Positions 1 through 10,700 of a stretch of DNA of 64,000 bases are shown one piece after another. Position 1 is the first letter of the stretch. Each line of letters begins with the position of its first letter. The stretch is from positions 5,050,071 to 5,114,070 of the forward strand of contig JAGTTD010000024.1 in the NCBI GenBank assembly GCA_018398585.1. Direction: 5' to 3'. The position numbers were made by a program, and so were the translations under genes. The notes under the pieces are model-generated. The model saw only the letters and a list, made by a program, of their open reading frames with translations, was not told the origin of the DNA and did no database searches. This DNA comes from Simmondsia chinensis. Its lineage: Eukaryota; Streptophyta; Magnoliopsida; Caryophyllales; Simmondsiaceae.

Positions 1-888
1 GCTGTACAAAAGTTTGTTAGGTTTTATCTGCATTTAATTCGGGGTGACTTATTTGTTAGGTTTCTTTTTAAAGTGGCAGTCCCACTATTAAGTGGATGAC
101 AGAAAATTTTTGAAGGATCACATAATATACAATATGCTTTACTATGTTAACAATCTAGTGTAAAGTGTTTTCATACATCACTAGTATTATGTCTACTACT
201 GCCTATAGAGGTGTGGGTTTCAGTTTCATCGTTGGTGGGTGTGGGTTCGGGTTCAGAATATCCCGCACCACCCAATTCAGGATAATCCTGCTCGTAGAGG
301 TGTTCTTATTCCCAATTACAGGTGTCTGTGTAGGGAGGTGACGTACCGGGTTCTAAAAAAGTACGTTCTTGGGTATTAAGCTCAACTCCTCTACCCATTC
401 TAGGGAATTTAAGCCGTCCAGAAGAGCTAGAGCTAGATCGACCAACTCCAGATGAAGATGAATCATGTGCCATGATGTTGTTGATTTATAATTATAAAAT
501 GCAAGTAAGGTAAATAAAAAATGACAAATGAATAAAATTTCGATACTAATTTTACTAAAGAGAAAACTGAAATTTGAACTTATATAAGTTTCTACTAGCT
601 TAACACAATTGAAACTTCGAACTTGAGAAATTTAGAGCAAATAATTGTATATAAGTAGAATAGAGAGAATTGGAGAGATTGTTGTGCGGTGAAATAAAGA
701 AATGTGGTTAGTATTTATGAGAAAAAAAAAGTATATATATATATATATATTTGTAAATCTGTTACCCAACGGCTCTTTGAGCTGTTGGATGACAGAGAGA
801 TGTTGGGGGCCATCTGCCCCCCAATTAACTGGGCCCAAGGTGGGCCGGGTCGGGTTTCGGGCTAACCCAACCCGTTGGCCACCTATAG
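1..888 (-). mobile_element. Left-truncated hAT-like DNA transposon, 5' end
   Basis: Read on the minus strand, the element appears to begin near 888 with TAGGTGGCCAACGGGTTGGG, followed by the GGGTT/CCCGAAACCCGACCCGG-type sequence often seen at hAT ends. It runs leftward out of the window. A serine-rich open frame starts at 473. The stretch between 480 and 880 holds a (TA)n tract at 732-751 and no convincing gene. The other end and the target-site duplication lie outside the window, so superfamily assignment rests on the terminus and the N-terminal protein style only. Confidence 0.4.
203..473 (-). pseudogene. N-terminal fragment of a probable hAT transposase, one in-frame stop
   Basis: The frame opens at the ATG at 473 (minus strand) with MAHDSSSSGVGRSSSSSSG, then an Arg/Gly-rich stretch and acidic, Pro-rich sequence (EPGTSPPY..., then GGAGYSEPEPT). 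One TAA interrupts the frame near 308, after about 55 codons. Low-complexity Ser-rich leaders like this precede the BED zinc finger in plant hAT transposases of the RICESLEEPER type. The zinc finger itself is not present, because the frame ends before the window edge. Function as a transposase is therefore inferred, and the copy looks dead. Confidence 0.35.
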
Positions 889-1068
889 GGTAGAAGTGTG
901 CAACAAAGTGAAGGAAGAAAAGAACTTTTATCTTCCTCTCCATTTTGCATTTAAAATATAACATAAATAAATAATGTGTCCTCTCTCAATATCACTTTCC
1001 ATTTCCTTTCAATTTGTTCAATTCGATTAGTTTTTAAATTGATTTGGAACACGAGTATGCTAGCTTCA

Positions 1069-1590
1069 AGTAGGAATGTAAATAAATTAAGTATTCGATG
1101 AACTTCTTGTGTTTGAGATCAATTATAGCTCGTTTGAGTCAGTTATGGGGCTCGATAACTTATCTAACCGAGTTTGAGCAGACTCAACAAGCTTAACAAG
1201 CAAATTTTGAACATGGAATACTCAATTCATTAACATTCACAGATAATTTGATAAAGATTCGTTCAGGGCTTGTTAATGGCTCATTAAGAGCTCATTGACA
1301 GTCGGTATTAACTTGAAAATAATTCAATAGTGGTTCGATTGTAACTCAAATATCCCGAGCTGATAGCAAGTTCGATGCAATTATAAGTTCGAACTGCCTC
1401 GCAGCGAGCTCCGCTCGACTTGATAGTGAGCTCAAATCAACTCAATTAGGCTAATAAACTAATATCAAATACACTAAAATCTTATCGAACCAAACTTAAA
1501 TAAAGTTAACCTCATTAAACACCCAGCTCAAACCCGATCGAATTTGGATAAAGCATGGTCAACTGGACATGACTCGACTCGACTTGACTC
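1069..1590. repeat. Degenerate GCTCGA-rich non-autonomous element (possible)
   Basis: The region begins with GTAGGAATGTAAATAAATT and is full of scattered GAGCTC/GCTCGA/ACTCGA words. It resembles a decayed relative of the better-preserved element at 19050-19918, which starts GTAGGGGCGTAAATGAG. The left terminus is recognisable but the right one is not, and no duplication was found. It lies about 200 bp upstream of the first GDI start codon. Confidence 0.3.
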
Positions 1591-1654
1591 GACTCAGATT
1601 AGCCAACTAGGAAATAGATTTAAAAAGATTCTAATCCTCCAAGCATCACCTGAA

Positions 1655-1788
1655 GCATTTCTCCTCTCCCTCTCACTGCGATCACTCCACCGTCTCTTCG
1701 TTGCTCATTCATTGACTACTTCTGCTCCAAATCCTCTCTCTCTGCGATCTGTGAGTTGATCGATCTGCTGGAGCAAAATTGAACCGCC
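1655..1788 (+). promoter_or_regulatory. CT-rich 5' leader of GDI copy 1
   Basis: Pyrimidine-rich sequence (CTCCTCTCCCTCTCAC, then CTCTCTCTGCGATCTG) ends in TTGATCGATCTGCTGGAGCA just before the ATG. The last 50 bases are almost the same as those before the second GDI gene. This supports a transcribed 5' UTR and fixes the start codon. No clear TATA box was picked out. Confidence 0.5.
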
Positions 1789-4700
1789 ATGGATGAAGAG
1801 TATGATGTGATAGTACTCGGAACCGGTCTCAAAGAATGCATTCTTAGTGGTCTACTCTCTGTTGATGGCCTCAAGGTCTTGCGATTTAATTATCAATGCT
1901 TGATCGTTAGATTTTCTGATTTCATTTTCTTGTTAAGGATCGATTGATAATCTCGCTATTTATGCCGCGTTTTTGTTGATTTTTGGTTTGGAGCTGTGGT
2001 AATCGCATTTGTTTTGTGTGTTAGATTTATTGATCTAGCTGATTGAGTGTGATCTTGTTATTTTGTAGTTCTTACCGCGTTTGATTGCACCAAAGGTCCT
2101 TGTACTTTGTTCATTGTGTCGATCAAAGTCACTATACTTTTATTCGTGTCAATTTAGTTTCTATATAATTCATATTGTGTCAACTTTGTAATCCCTTATC
2201 TAGTGACCAAAAGGTAAAATTTAAAAAATAAAAGATGAGGAACCAATTTTATAATAAAACAAAATACGAGGGATTATTTCGAATAAGAAAAAAGATAAGG
2301 GACTAATTTGAACAAGTGTACAAAAATTATGGACCATTTAAAAAATAAAAAATAAAAAATGAAGGACCAACTTGAACAAATTTATAACCATTAGGTGTGA
2401 ATAACTCTGAGCACTGAATATGCAAATTTATATTTCCATCTTTCCACTGTGCGTTGAAGTTCTTTGGAGGAAATATGGGGAGATTAAAGGCGTTAATGGC
2501 TGGTGGGGTTTTTTCTCCGTGAGATTGAGAGCTTTTGACTTCATTTGCAATGATACACCAATAAAATTGGGTGAGTAATCAATTTGAAGTTGCTGGGGAA
2601 AGAAACTGACAGTTACTAGCGACAAGGTCCATGTTCATTACTTGTGGATCTCAAACATTGTTTGCTTCAGCTATAGAACTCAAGGCTAGAGAGGTATGAG
2701 CCTATAGAACAGATACCAAGTAAGGTCGTATTTGCTTAAAATATAACATTCATCTAGTGTATAACCTCTTTTAGGTTGTAGCCATGACTGTATAATGGTG
2801 CAAATTATAGGGGGACAAAGTTGATTAGTCATAAACAAAATTATGGGAAAGAGTTATTGAACAAAATGCTAATGGGGTATACCCCATTTTTAGAATCCAT
2901 TTGGTTTTATGCCTGAAAGATCTACTACAGAAGCTAACTTTTGACTAAGATGGTGGATGGAGAGGAAAAAGTGCACAATAGGGTTTCAAGAGAAGTTCTA
3001 TAGAGGGTGATGGAGAGGAAAAGAATTACTGTATAGTCTGCAAAGGCATACGGTGAAGTAGCGTGGTGTGAGAGTATCCCATTGGAATAGGTCTATGGGT
3101 GAGGGGCTTTGATGTGTACCTTTTACTAGTGATATTGAGTTGGTGGTATGACACTATATAAGGTATTAATGCTATTCTTAAATTGTAAAAAGCTTGGAGT
3201 GAAAGGTTTTTAATTGAGTAGAGTGGAAGTTTAGTACGTGGAATTACGTTTAACAATAGATAAAGTGGAGGTGGAAAGTAGGTAAATATTGAAGGAAAAG
3301 TACCCTCGGCTTTGTTTGACACAAGGAATTGCAATTGGAATTGACATGTTTTGTAGATTTGGTTCCAATCTGATGGAATTGTAATTAGGATGAAATTCAA
3401 CTTCGTTTTTTGGATAAACAATGGAATCAAAGGTTCGAATAGTTAATTCCATAATAATTTAATTCATCTCAGATTTCAGGCCAATTGGCCTGTATCACTC
3501 CGAATTTAACGTCAGCTGGGATTTGATCATTTTGGGTTTGAGTCATCTTGAGTTTCGGCTCAACTCGGGTATAGTTTTAGTTAGGTCGGATCATTTCATG
3601 CTTGACCCATCTCGAATTTTTGTTTAATTGGGTTGTGTTGTTTCAAGATTTGGGCTAACACATATTGGGTTTCAGTTAGGTTGGGTCATTTTGAGCTTGA
3701 GTCATCTTGGTTGAGCTTCAATCAAGTTGCATTGTTTTGAATTTCAAGTTATATCTAGTTGAAGCAAATTTTGTTTAGGATTGAGTCGAGGTGGGTCTTT
3801 TCGGATTTGGGTCATCTCTCTTTCAAGGTCAATTAGGTTGGGTAATTTTGGTTTGAACTAGCTCTGTTGGATCACATTCAAGTTGAATTCGAGTCAAGTA
3901 TGGTCATTTTGGGTTTGAGTCATTGATAGTTTTTGGTCAATTGGGTTGGATTGTTCAAACTTTGAGTTTGATTGGGTTGGGTCATTTTGAGTCCTTGTCG
4001 TTCATTCAAGTTTCACATTTAATTTAGCTCAGGTTTGGTCTTTGGGTTTCGAGTCATTCAAGCTGTGTCATTTTGGATTTCGAATAAATGGAGTTAATAT
4101 GGAGTTGCAATCCCTTTCTCCCTTAGAATGTATGATTTTTCCTTAAAATTGAATTCCATTGAATTGGATGGTGAAATTGTAGTTTCAGTTCCAATAGATG
4201 AATCAAACAACAAAATTTGAGTTTTAAACCCCAATTCCGGTTGGAGTCTCAATTATAGGCTCCAATTCCATATGCCAAATAGGACCTAAGAGTGATAATT
4301 TTATCTTGTGGTAGGAGACAGATGTCACTCACATAATTTAAGCTTGCTGATTGAAATAAAGAAGTGTTTCTGTAGCTCTATGTGATCACAAAATCCAATC
4401 CGAGGAAAATTCTACAACATGGCGATTATTGCTATTATGAAGGTACTAGCAAATTTGTTGGTGCAATGGATGGGTGGACACACGAGAAAAGGTAAGACTA
4501 GAAATGAGAGCGTTCTAGAAAGTGAAGGATATGATGAGAGGGACACTTTTGAGATGTTTTGCGTATGTGAAGCAGAGAACACAAGCTTAGGAAAGCATTG
4601 ATTGAACTAATAGGCCATATGGCATCAGATTATGGTTGCATATAACCCTGCAATGGGTTCAAAATTGATTGCCATAAAAGGTCCTGAGCCAACTTCAGTT

Positions 4701-7700
4701 TGGTGGAACATTCCCAAGTGTGCTATGTTAACAAGGACGGTGTAGCCCTTTTCTTCCTTTGTTGTAGGGTTCAACCTACATGATAGAGCACAAGAAGGCA
4801 TAATACAAAAATACGTGGCATAATTACAGATCACAAAACATAAAAGCAGCTATGTTTCTATAGTATCATATAAGAAAGAAATAGAACACATGCATTGTCG
4901 AGAATAGATCTCAAATAGACATGCTTAATCTCATTTTAGTTTTTGTGAATTTTGGGTGGGTGTCAAAATATGCAGTTATGACCGAGTCTAATAGGACCCT
5001 TTATGGTCTTTCATGAAAGGGTGGAGCAGTTAACAAATTAGCTACTTACATAATAGAATTAAGGTGCAAATCAGAGATAAGCGAACTTGTTGACCTTATT
5101 TCCTAGAGTTAGCCTTTTCCATCTCTTGTGTCTACCCAAATACTCAAGTCTCAAGATTACTCATTGAGGGTGGAATGTATGCTAGGTGTCACGGTCCTAG
5201 GATCTAGGAACCGTGCAGCTCACATTTTTCGCTGAGAACAACGCGCTAGCCTGCGCTATAGATCACTTTGAGGGCACAAAGGTCTGCGGAACTCGGACCC
5301 ACTGGGTTGGGATGTCGTCGGGTGTGCGAATGCGGCGATGCTGCTCCCACTCAAGTACATGACAAACGATCACACACTGAACACAAAGCTTGAACGTAAA
5401 CAATTTCCATTCATTAATAAAGCATACAATGGATATGGGGTTTACAGACTTTTCACCATATATATGCAGAATTGGCATTCCATAGCCTTGGCAGTAGAAA
5501 ACATCAATATGTCTCTAAAGTCATACGCCCCTAGTTTTAAAAGGGACTAAAGATAAAAAGAATCTGGCAATTCCCTAAGCGAATATATACATTAGGTTAA
5601 CCTAAAACCCATGGGGACGACGTGCAAGAGGCTCCATCGAGTAAAAACACAAATAGAAAAAACGACATTGTCAATAGGCCTCGTGACTGGGCGCGGGGAC
5701 GGGTGCACCAGTGCACAGGGCAGCTCGTGCAGTGGGCGGACGCTGCGCCACTCGTGCCTGCGCACAGACCTGCGCACAGGTGCTCGGATGCGCGCACATT
5801 AGCTTAATGCGCGGGACCTGCGCCCGGCAACGGGGTTTTGGACACTTGTTAGACCGTGACACTAGGCATGGACGATAAAGTCGGCTAGATAATGCTATTT
5901 ATAGAAGAAGGGATCTTTATGCCAAAGGTTGCTCTACAAGGGGGGCATACAAAGGGCTATTAAATGAATTATAGCAAAAGTTAGGGCAATGGTCATAGAG
6001 GCAATTTAGAGAACTAAAAACATATTGGCTACAATTATAGGAAAAATAATTTGTGCTTAGATGAGGGTAAAAAAAGAAAAATCAAGTCTGGAAAAATTAA
6101 GAAATGAACAGAAAATGATCTTGCTGTTCCGAGATTCTATTCCTTTCGTCAATGGTTTCTTCCTTTGAAGTGTTTGGGGATGTATTGCCTTTCACTGAGT
6201 GTTGCTCGTGCCATAGTATTTCTAGTTTCAGCTCTTTTGTACTTGTTGGGAGTTTATATTCTTGTCAAAGTGAGTAGTATCTTGATTCATTTAGTACAAT
6301 CATTTTTAGTTGTTTTACTGCTCATGGTTTTATTGGGTTGTTTTTGATTTATCCCTTGGCTCATCCTGGATTAGCTAGCTTGATAGATATTTTGTCAAAG
6401 TATTTTGTCTTCTACTGTTTGGATGTGCTTGTGGCCAAGAAAGTGTATATGTTTCGTGGATGACATGCTTTGCTGCAGTAATAGATTGAGTGGTAGTGCA
6501 CATTTTTGTTTGAACTGTGTCGGAGAAAACCATTTCTTGCGTATGATTGAAATAATTTTTACCTCAATACTATGATGACGACTAGCTACCTGTCTCACAT
6601 TTTAGGTTTGTTTGACCGTTTCTTGATAACATTTTCAAGAGGGAGAGGCACATTTCTTTTATGCTGTGCATCTGTCTGCCTGCTTGTTGATTGTTATCAT
6701 TTTGACCCGCTGTCTTTGTCCGTTTTAACCAAACTTCTATATGTGTAGCTTTAACTTATTTGCTTGTCTGCATCTGGTAGCTCATATATTGGCTTCTCAA
6801 GGAATGCTTTGTTTGCTGTAGTTCCTGATATTCATTTGTTTGGTTAAGTGTTCTATTCCATTGTCCAGTGAGGCTCCTAGGAATATGGCTATGTGCTGTC
6901 ACGCTATCTTTGTGGTGTGGCATGCTGCTATGTTTTCCTGCTGTTCATTTTCCAATTAATCGTTTGATCAAATTGGTGCTTTATATTTGTAGCCTTTTGT
7001 TTGATCATTGATAAACCTCCCTTCTCATCCAGGTCCTGCACATGGATAGAAATGACTATTATGGTGGAGAGTCAACTTCACTGAATCTCAATCAGGTCTC
7101 TCGGTGGAATATGTCATGGATCTTTTGCTGAACAGGCAATTGTATCTCAATATATTTATTCTCATTTAAAATTTATCTTACTATGTAATTGCAGCTCTGG
7201 AAGAGATTTATGGACAACAACCCGCCCCCAACACATTTGGGTCCTAGTAGAGATTATAATGTGGATATGATGCCAAAGGTTTTTAACTTTGCTGCTTCTA
7301 AGCGTCCTTGTTATTTTGGTTCATTTTGATGTTCCAATGCCTTACGTCATAATCACTTTCCTATTTGCCAGTTTATAATGGCAAATGGCACTCTCGTCCG
7401 CGTCCTTATTCATACCGATGTCACAAAATACCTGTACTTTAAAGCTGTTGATGGAAGCTATGTCTACAATAAGGGCAAGGTATCATTACTTGGTCATTCA
7501 AGTTTTTTTAAGTTTGGCTTCACATATGAATGTTCTGGTGCTCATTTATAATAAATTTATGTCGCAGATCCACAAGGTACCTGCAACTGACATGGAGGCC
7601 CTTAAATCTCCACTGATGGGGCTATTTGAAAAGCGTCGTGCTCGCAAGTTGTTTATTTATGTACAAGATTATAATGAGAGTGATCCCAAAACACATGATG

Positions 7701-10700
7701 GTTTGGACTTGACTAGAGTTACTACAAGAGAGCTCATTGCGTATGCTCTTGATCTTTACACATCTTTGAATGTTTGTCTCCTTTTGTACATGATTATACA
7801 TACATGCGTATTACATGTCATAGTTTCCTTGTTTTGCTATTATCTGCAGAGAATTATTTCTTGTCAAAGATACCATTTCTGTATGCTCGATTTCTTTAGG
7901 TTGTGGTTATTGTTATGTGTAATGTCTTGATATTTTGTTGTCTGGATCTTTATCTGACATAAATATGCCTTGGTTTGCTTGCAAGATTACTAATCTCAAT
8001 TCTGGGCATAACATATTTCTCCTGTCTTCTAACCTAGACAATAACTTGGTGGCAGAAAATATGGTCTTGATGACAGCACTGTGGATGTCATTGGTCATGC
8101 TTTGGCACTTCACAGAGATGATCGCTACCTGGATGAGCCTGCATTAGATACGGTGAAGAGAATGAAGGTACTATATCCCATGGCCCATGTCTGCTGCAGC
8201 TGCTCTTGCATTTTGTTTCTTCGGACGCTTTGAGTTCTGTCAGCATGTCTGATATTCAATAATATATGGTTACAGCTATATGCTGAATCTATTGCACGCT
8301 TTCAAGGAGGATCACCATACATCTATCCCTTGTATGGATTAGGAGAACTCCCTCAGGTTTAGTTTCCTATCTTTTTACATTTTTTGTTCTCTATGTTTCT
8401 TGTATCTTTGATTTGTTGCCCCATTCCCATTTCCATTTAGCAGAAGACGTATCAAGTAAGGAGAGCTTTAAATATCTGGGTTCCATGATACACCAGAATG
8501 GTGAAGTGGATGAGGATGTCAGTAACAGGATTAAAGTAGGCTGGCAGAAGTGGAGGATGACATCTGGGGTGCTGTGTGATAGAAAGTTCCCGCTAAAGTT
8601 AAAGGGAAAATACTATAAGATGGTAGTAAGACCGGCTATGCTATATGGGGCAGAGTGTCGACAAATGAAACAAAATCAAACACAGAGGATGAAGGTGGCA
8701 GAGATGAGGATGCTACGATGGATGTGTGGCCACACAAGAAAGGATAGGGTTAGGAATGATGTGATACGAGGTAAGCTGGGTGTAGCCTCGATCGAGGATA
8801 AATTGAGGGAGCACCGCCTAAGATGGTTTGGACATGTTAGCAGAAGACCGACCTCAGCCCCAGTCAGGAGGTGTGAACAGCTAAACACAGAGATAAGCAG
8901 AAGGAGGGGCAGACCAAAGAAGAGTTGGCTGGAGACGATTCGTCAAGACCTAACCCACCTAAACCTAAGAGAGGAGATGGCCTCAGATAGGACACGTTGG
9001 AGGGCTAGCATTAGGGTAGCGGAGATGGCAGAGTAGAGTAGTAAGGGGAGTGGCTGGTAGTCTAAGATTCTTAGGCAAGCATAACCTCTAGTGTAGCACT
9101 TTTAGGCTAGCTAAGTCCCTAATCATTCCCATTCTCCTATTTCTTCTTCTTCTTCTTCTTCTTCTTCTTCTTCTCCTTCTCCTTTTTCTCTTCTTCTACT
9201 TTTTCCTCTATATGCATGTTATTGATTGGTGGTTTATCTGCAGGCACCCAACTACTTCAGGTTGGGGGTCCCCAGAAACAGTCTCCTTTCCTGACGGAAG
9301 GGGTAAGGCTGCGTACATCACCCCCCCCCAGACCCTGCGTTCTGCGGGAGCCGCAAGGCACTGGGACTGTTGTTGTTGTTGTTGTTGTTGATTAATTGCC
9401 TTCTTTTTGTAAGAATTCTTTTTATTCTCCTTTATTTGGAGCCACCTCTTTCTTGTAAGTAGTGCACAAATTTATGTTTATCCTTTCTCCAGGCATTTGC
9501 TCGTCTCAGTGCTGTTTATGGTGGGACGTACATGTTAAATAAGCCTGACTGCAAGGTATGCCACTATTTTATTTCTGCAATTTGGTTGTCCTCATCGTTG
9601 CATTAATTACTTCTAGTTGTTATTTTACATTTTAGAACCCGAGGTTTGGGATGCAAGGGGATGGGTGGATCTGGAATGTGAATGATAAATTTGACATTGC
9701 TAGATCTTGATGGTCTCAGGTAGAGTTCAATGAAGAAGGGAAAGTTATTGGTGTGACATCTGAAGGAGAAACTGCTAAGTGCAAGAAAGTTGTTTGTGAC
9801 CCCTCCTACCTACCTAACAAGGTAATAGCCCTCAATAGCCCGGCAACAATGAACTGTTCACATGAAGTAACATTTTCTTAATGTACCTTAGTATTTTTGA
9901 ATGGGGCATTGGTATAATGGGAGCAAATCACTAACGATGTGGGTTTGTAATAGGATTGAACCAGATGCATTACAGCTTAACATGATTTTTTCCATTTTGA
10001 AGTTCAGAGGACAGGAGAAATGTGAATTTTTTTTTATTGTGTCCCTTTTCCATTGGACTCATAGATTCATTGTCGGTGCTACTTTATGATCACATAGATG
10101 GTTTTTATCCTAACAAAGGCTTTTGACTATTTGAACAGGTCAGGAAGGTGGGAAGGGTTGCCAGGGCTATTGTCATCATGAGCCACCCAATTCCTAACGC
10201 CAATGATTCACACTCAGTACAGATTATCTTACCCCAGAAGCAGTTAGGTCGGAAATCAGACATGTAAGTCCTACCTAACGAGAAACTGTTCACATACTGG
10301 TTCTATTAGTTGTATATACTCATCCATCAATCTTGACAAGGAAAAGAAATGGTCAAAACAGCCAACAATTATGCTATAATACCTCCCAAGATATATGGCA
10401 TTTCTTTTTTTCTTATTTTAATTAAGGTCTAAAATGGAAAATACTTCAATGTAGCATTTTTCACTTTGCCTCCAATTTCCTCACATTTTTTCGAACCAAA
10501 CCAAACTGAGATTTACCCAAGCAGCACGGAATCAGTGAGAGTATCCTTGATAAGTTGTTCTGACGAAGCTTTTATGATGGCAGTTGGACACCCTGATGCA
10601 AACTTGTTCTAATGTGTTGGGAGATTTTTCTAACTTCTTCACTGTATTATGGAAATTACCTGCCAAGGAGACTGGAGAACTTTTTTTTGGTTAGTTGTCT

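Larger units (their letters stand above)
8437..9391 (+). mobile_element. 5'-truncated RTE LINE inserted in intron 7 of GDI copy 1
   Basis: The element holds the coding remnant ending at 9036, a 3' UTR with a (TTC)n run at 9139-9176, and a 3' end at about 9260-9391. That end reads AGGTTGGGGGTCCCCAGAAA, then AAGGCTGCGTACATC, a C-run, CAGACCCTGCG, CGGGAGCC, GGCACTGGGACTG and (TTG)n. Its last 130 bases closely match the body and tail of the 5S-headed SINEs in this window. The precise 5' junction is uncertain, and a separate SINE insertion at the LINE 3' end cannot be fully excluded. Confidence 0.7.

Noticed and set aside
632..964. A 110-codon minus-strand frame upstream of GDI copy 1.
   Set aside because: It includes a translated (TA)n tract (IYIYIYF) and the hAT terminus. 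It is low complexity and not a gene.
5592..5862. Several overlapping Cys/Arg-rich frames at 5592-5862.
   Set aside because: They are all shadows of the GC-rich right third of the solo LTR, with no domain similarity.
7385..7930. A 181-codon frame covering exons 4 and 5 of GDI copy 1.
   Set aside because: Only the exon 5 part is real. The rest reads through introns; the spliced model with GT..AG sites is matched exactly by copy 2.
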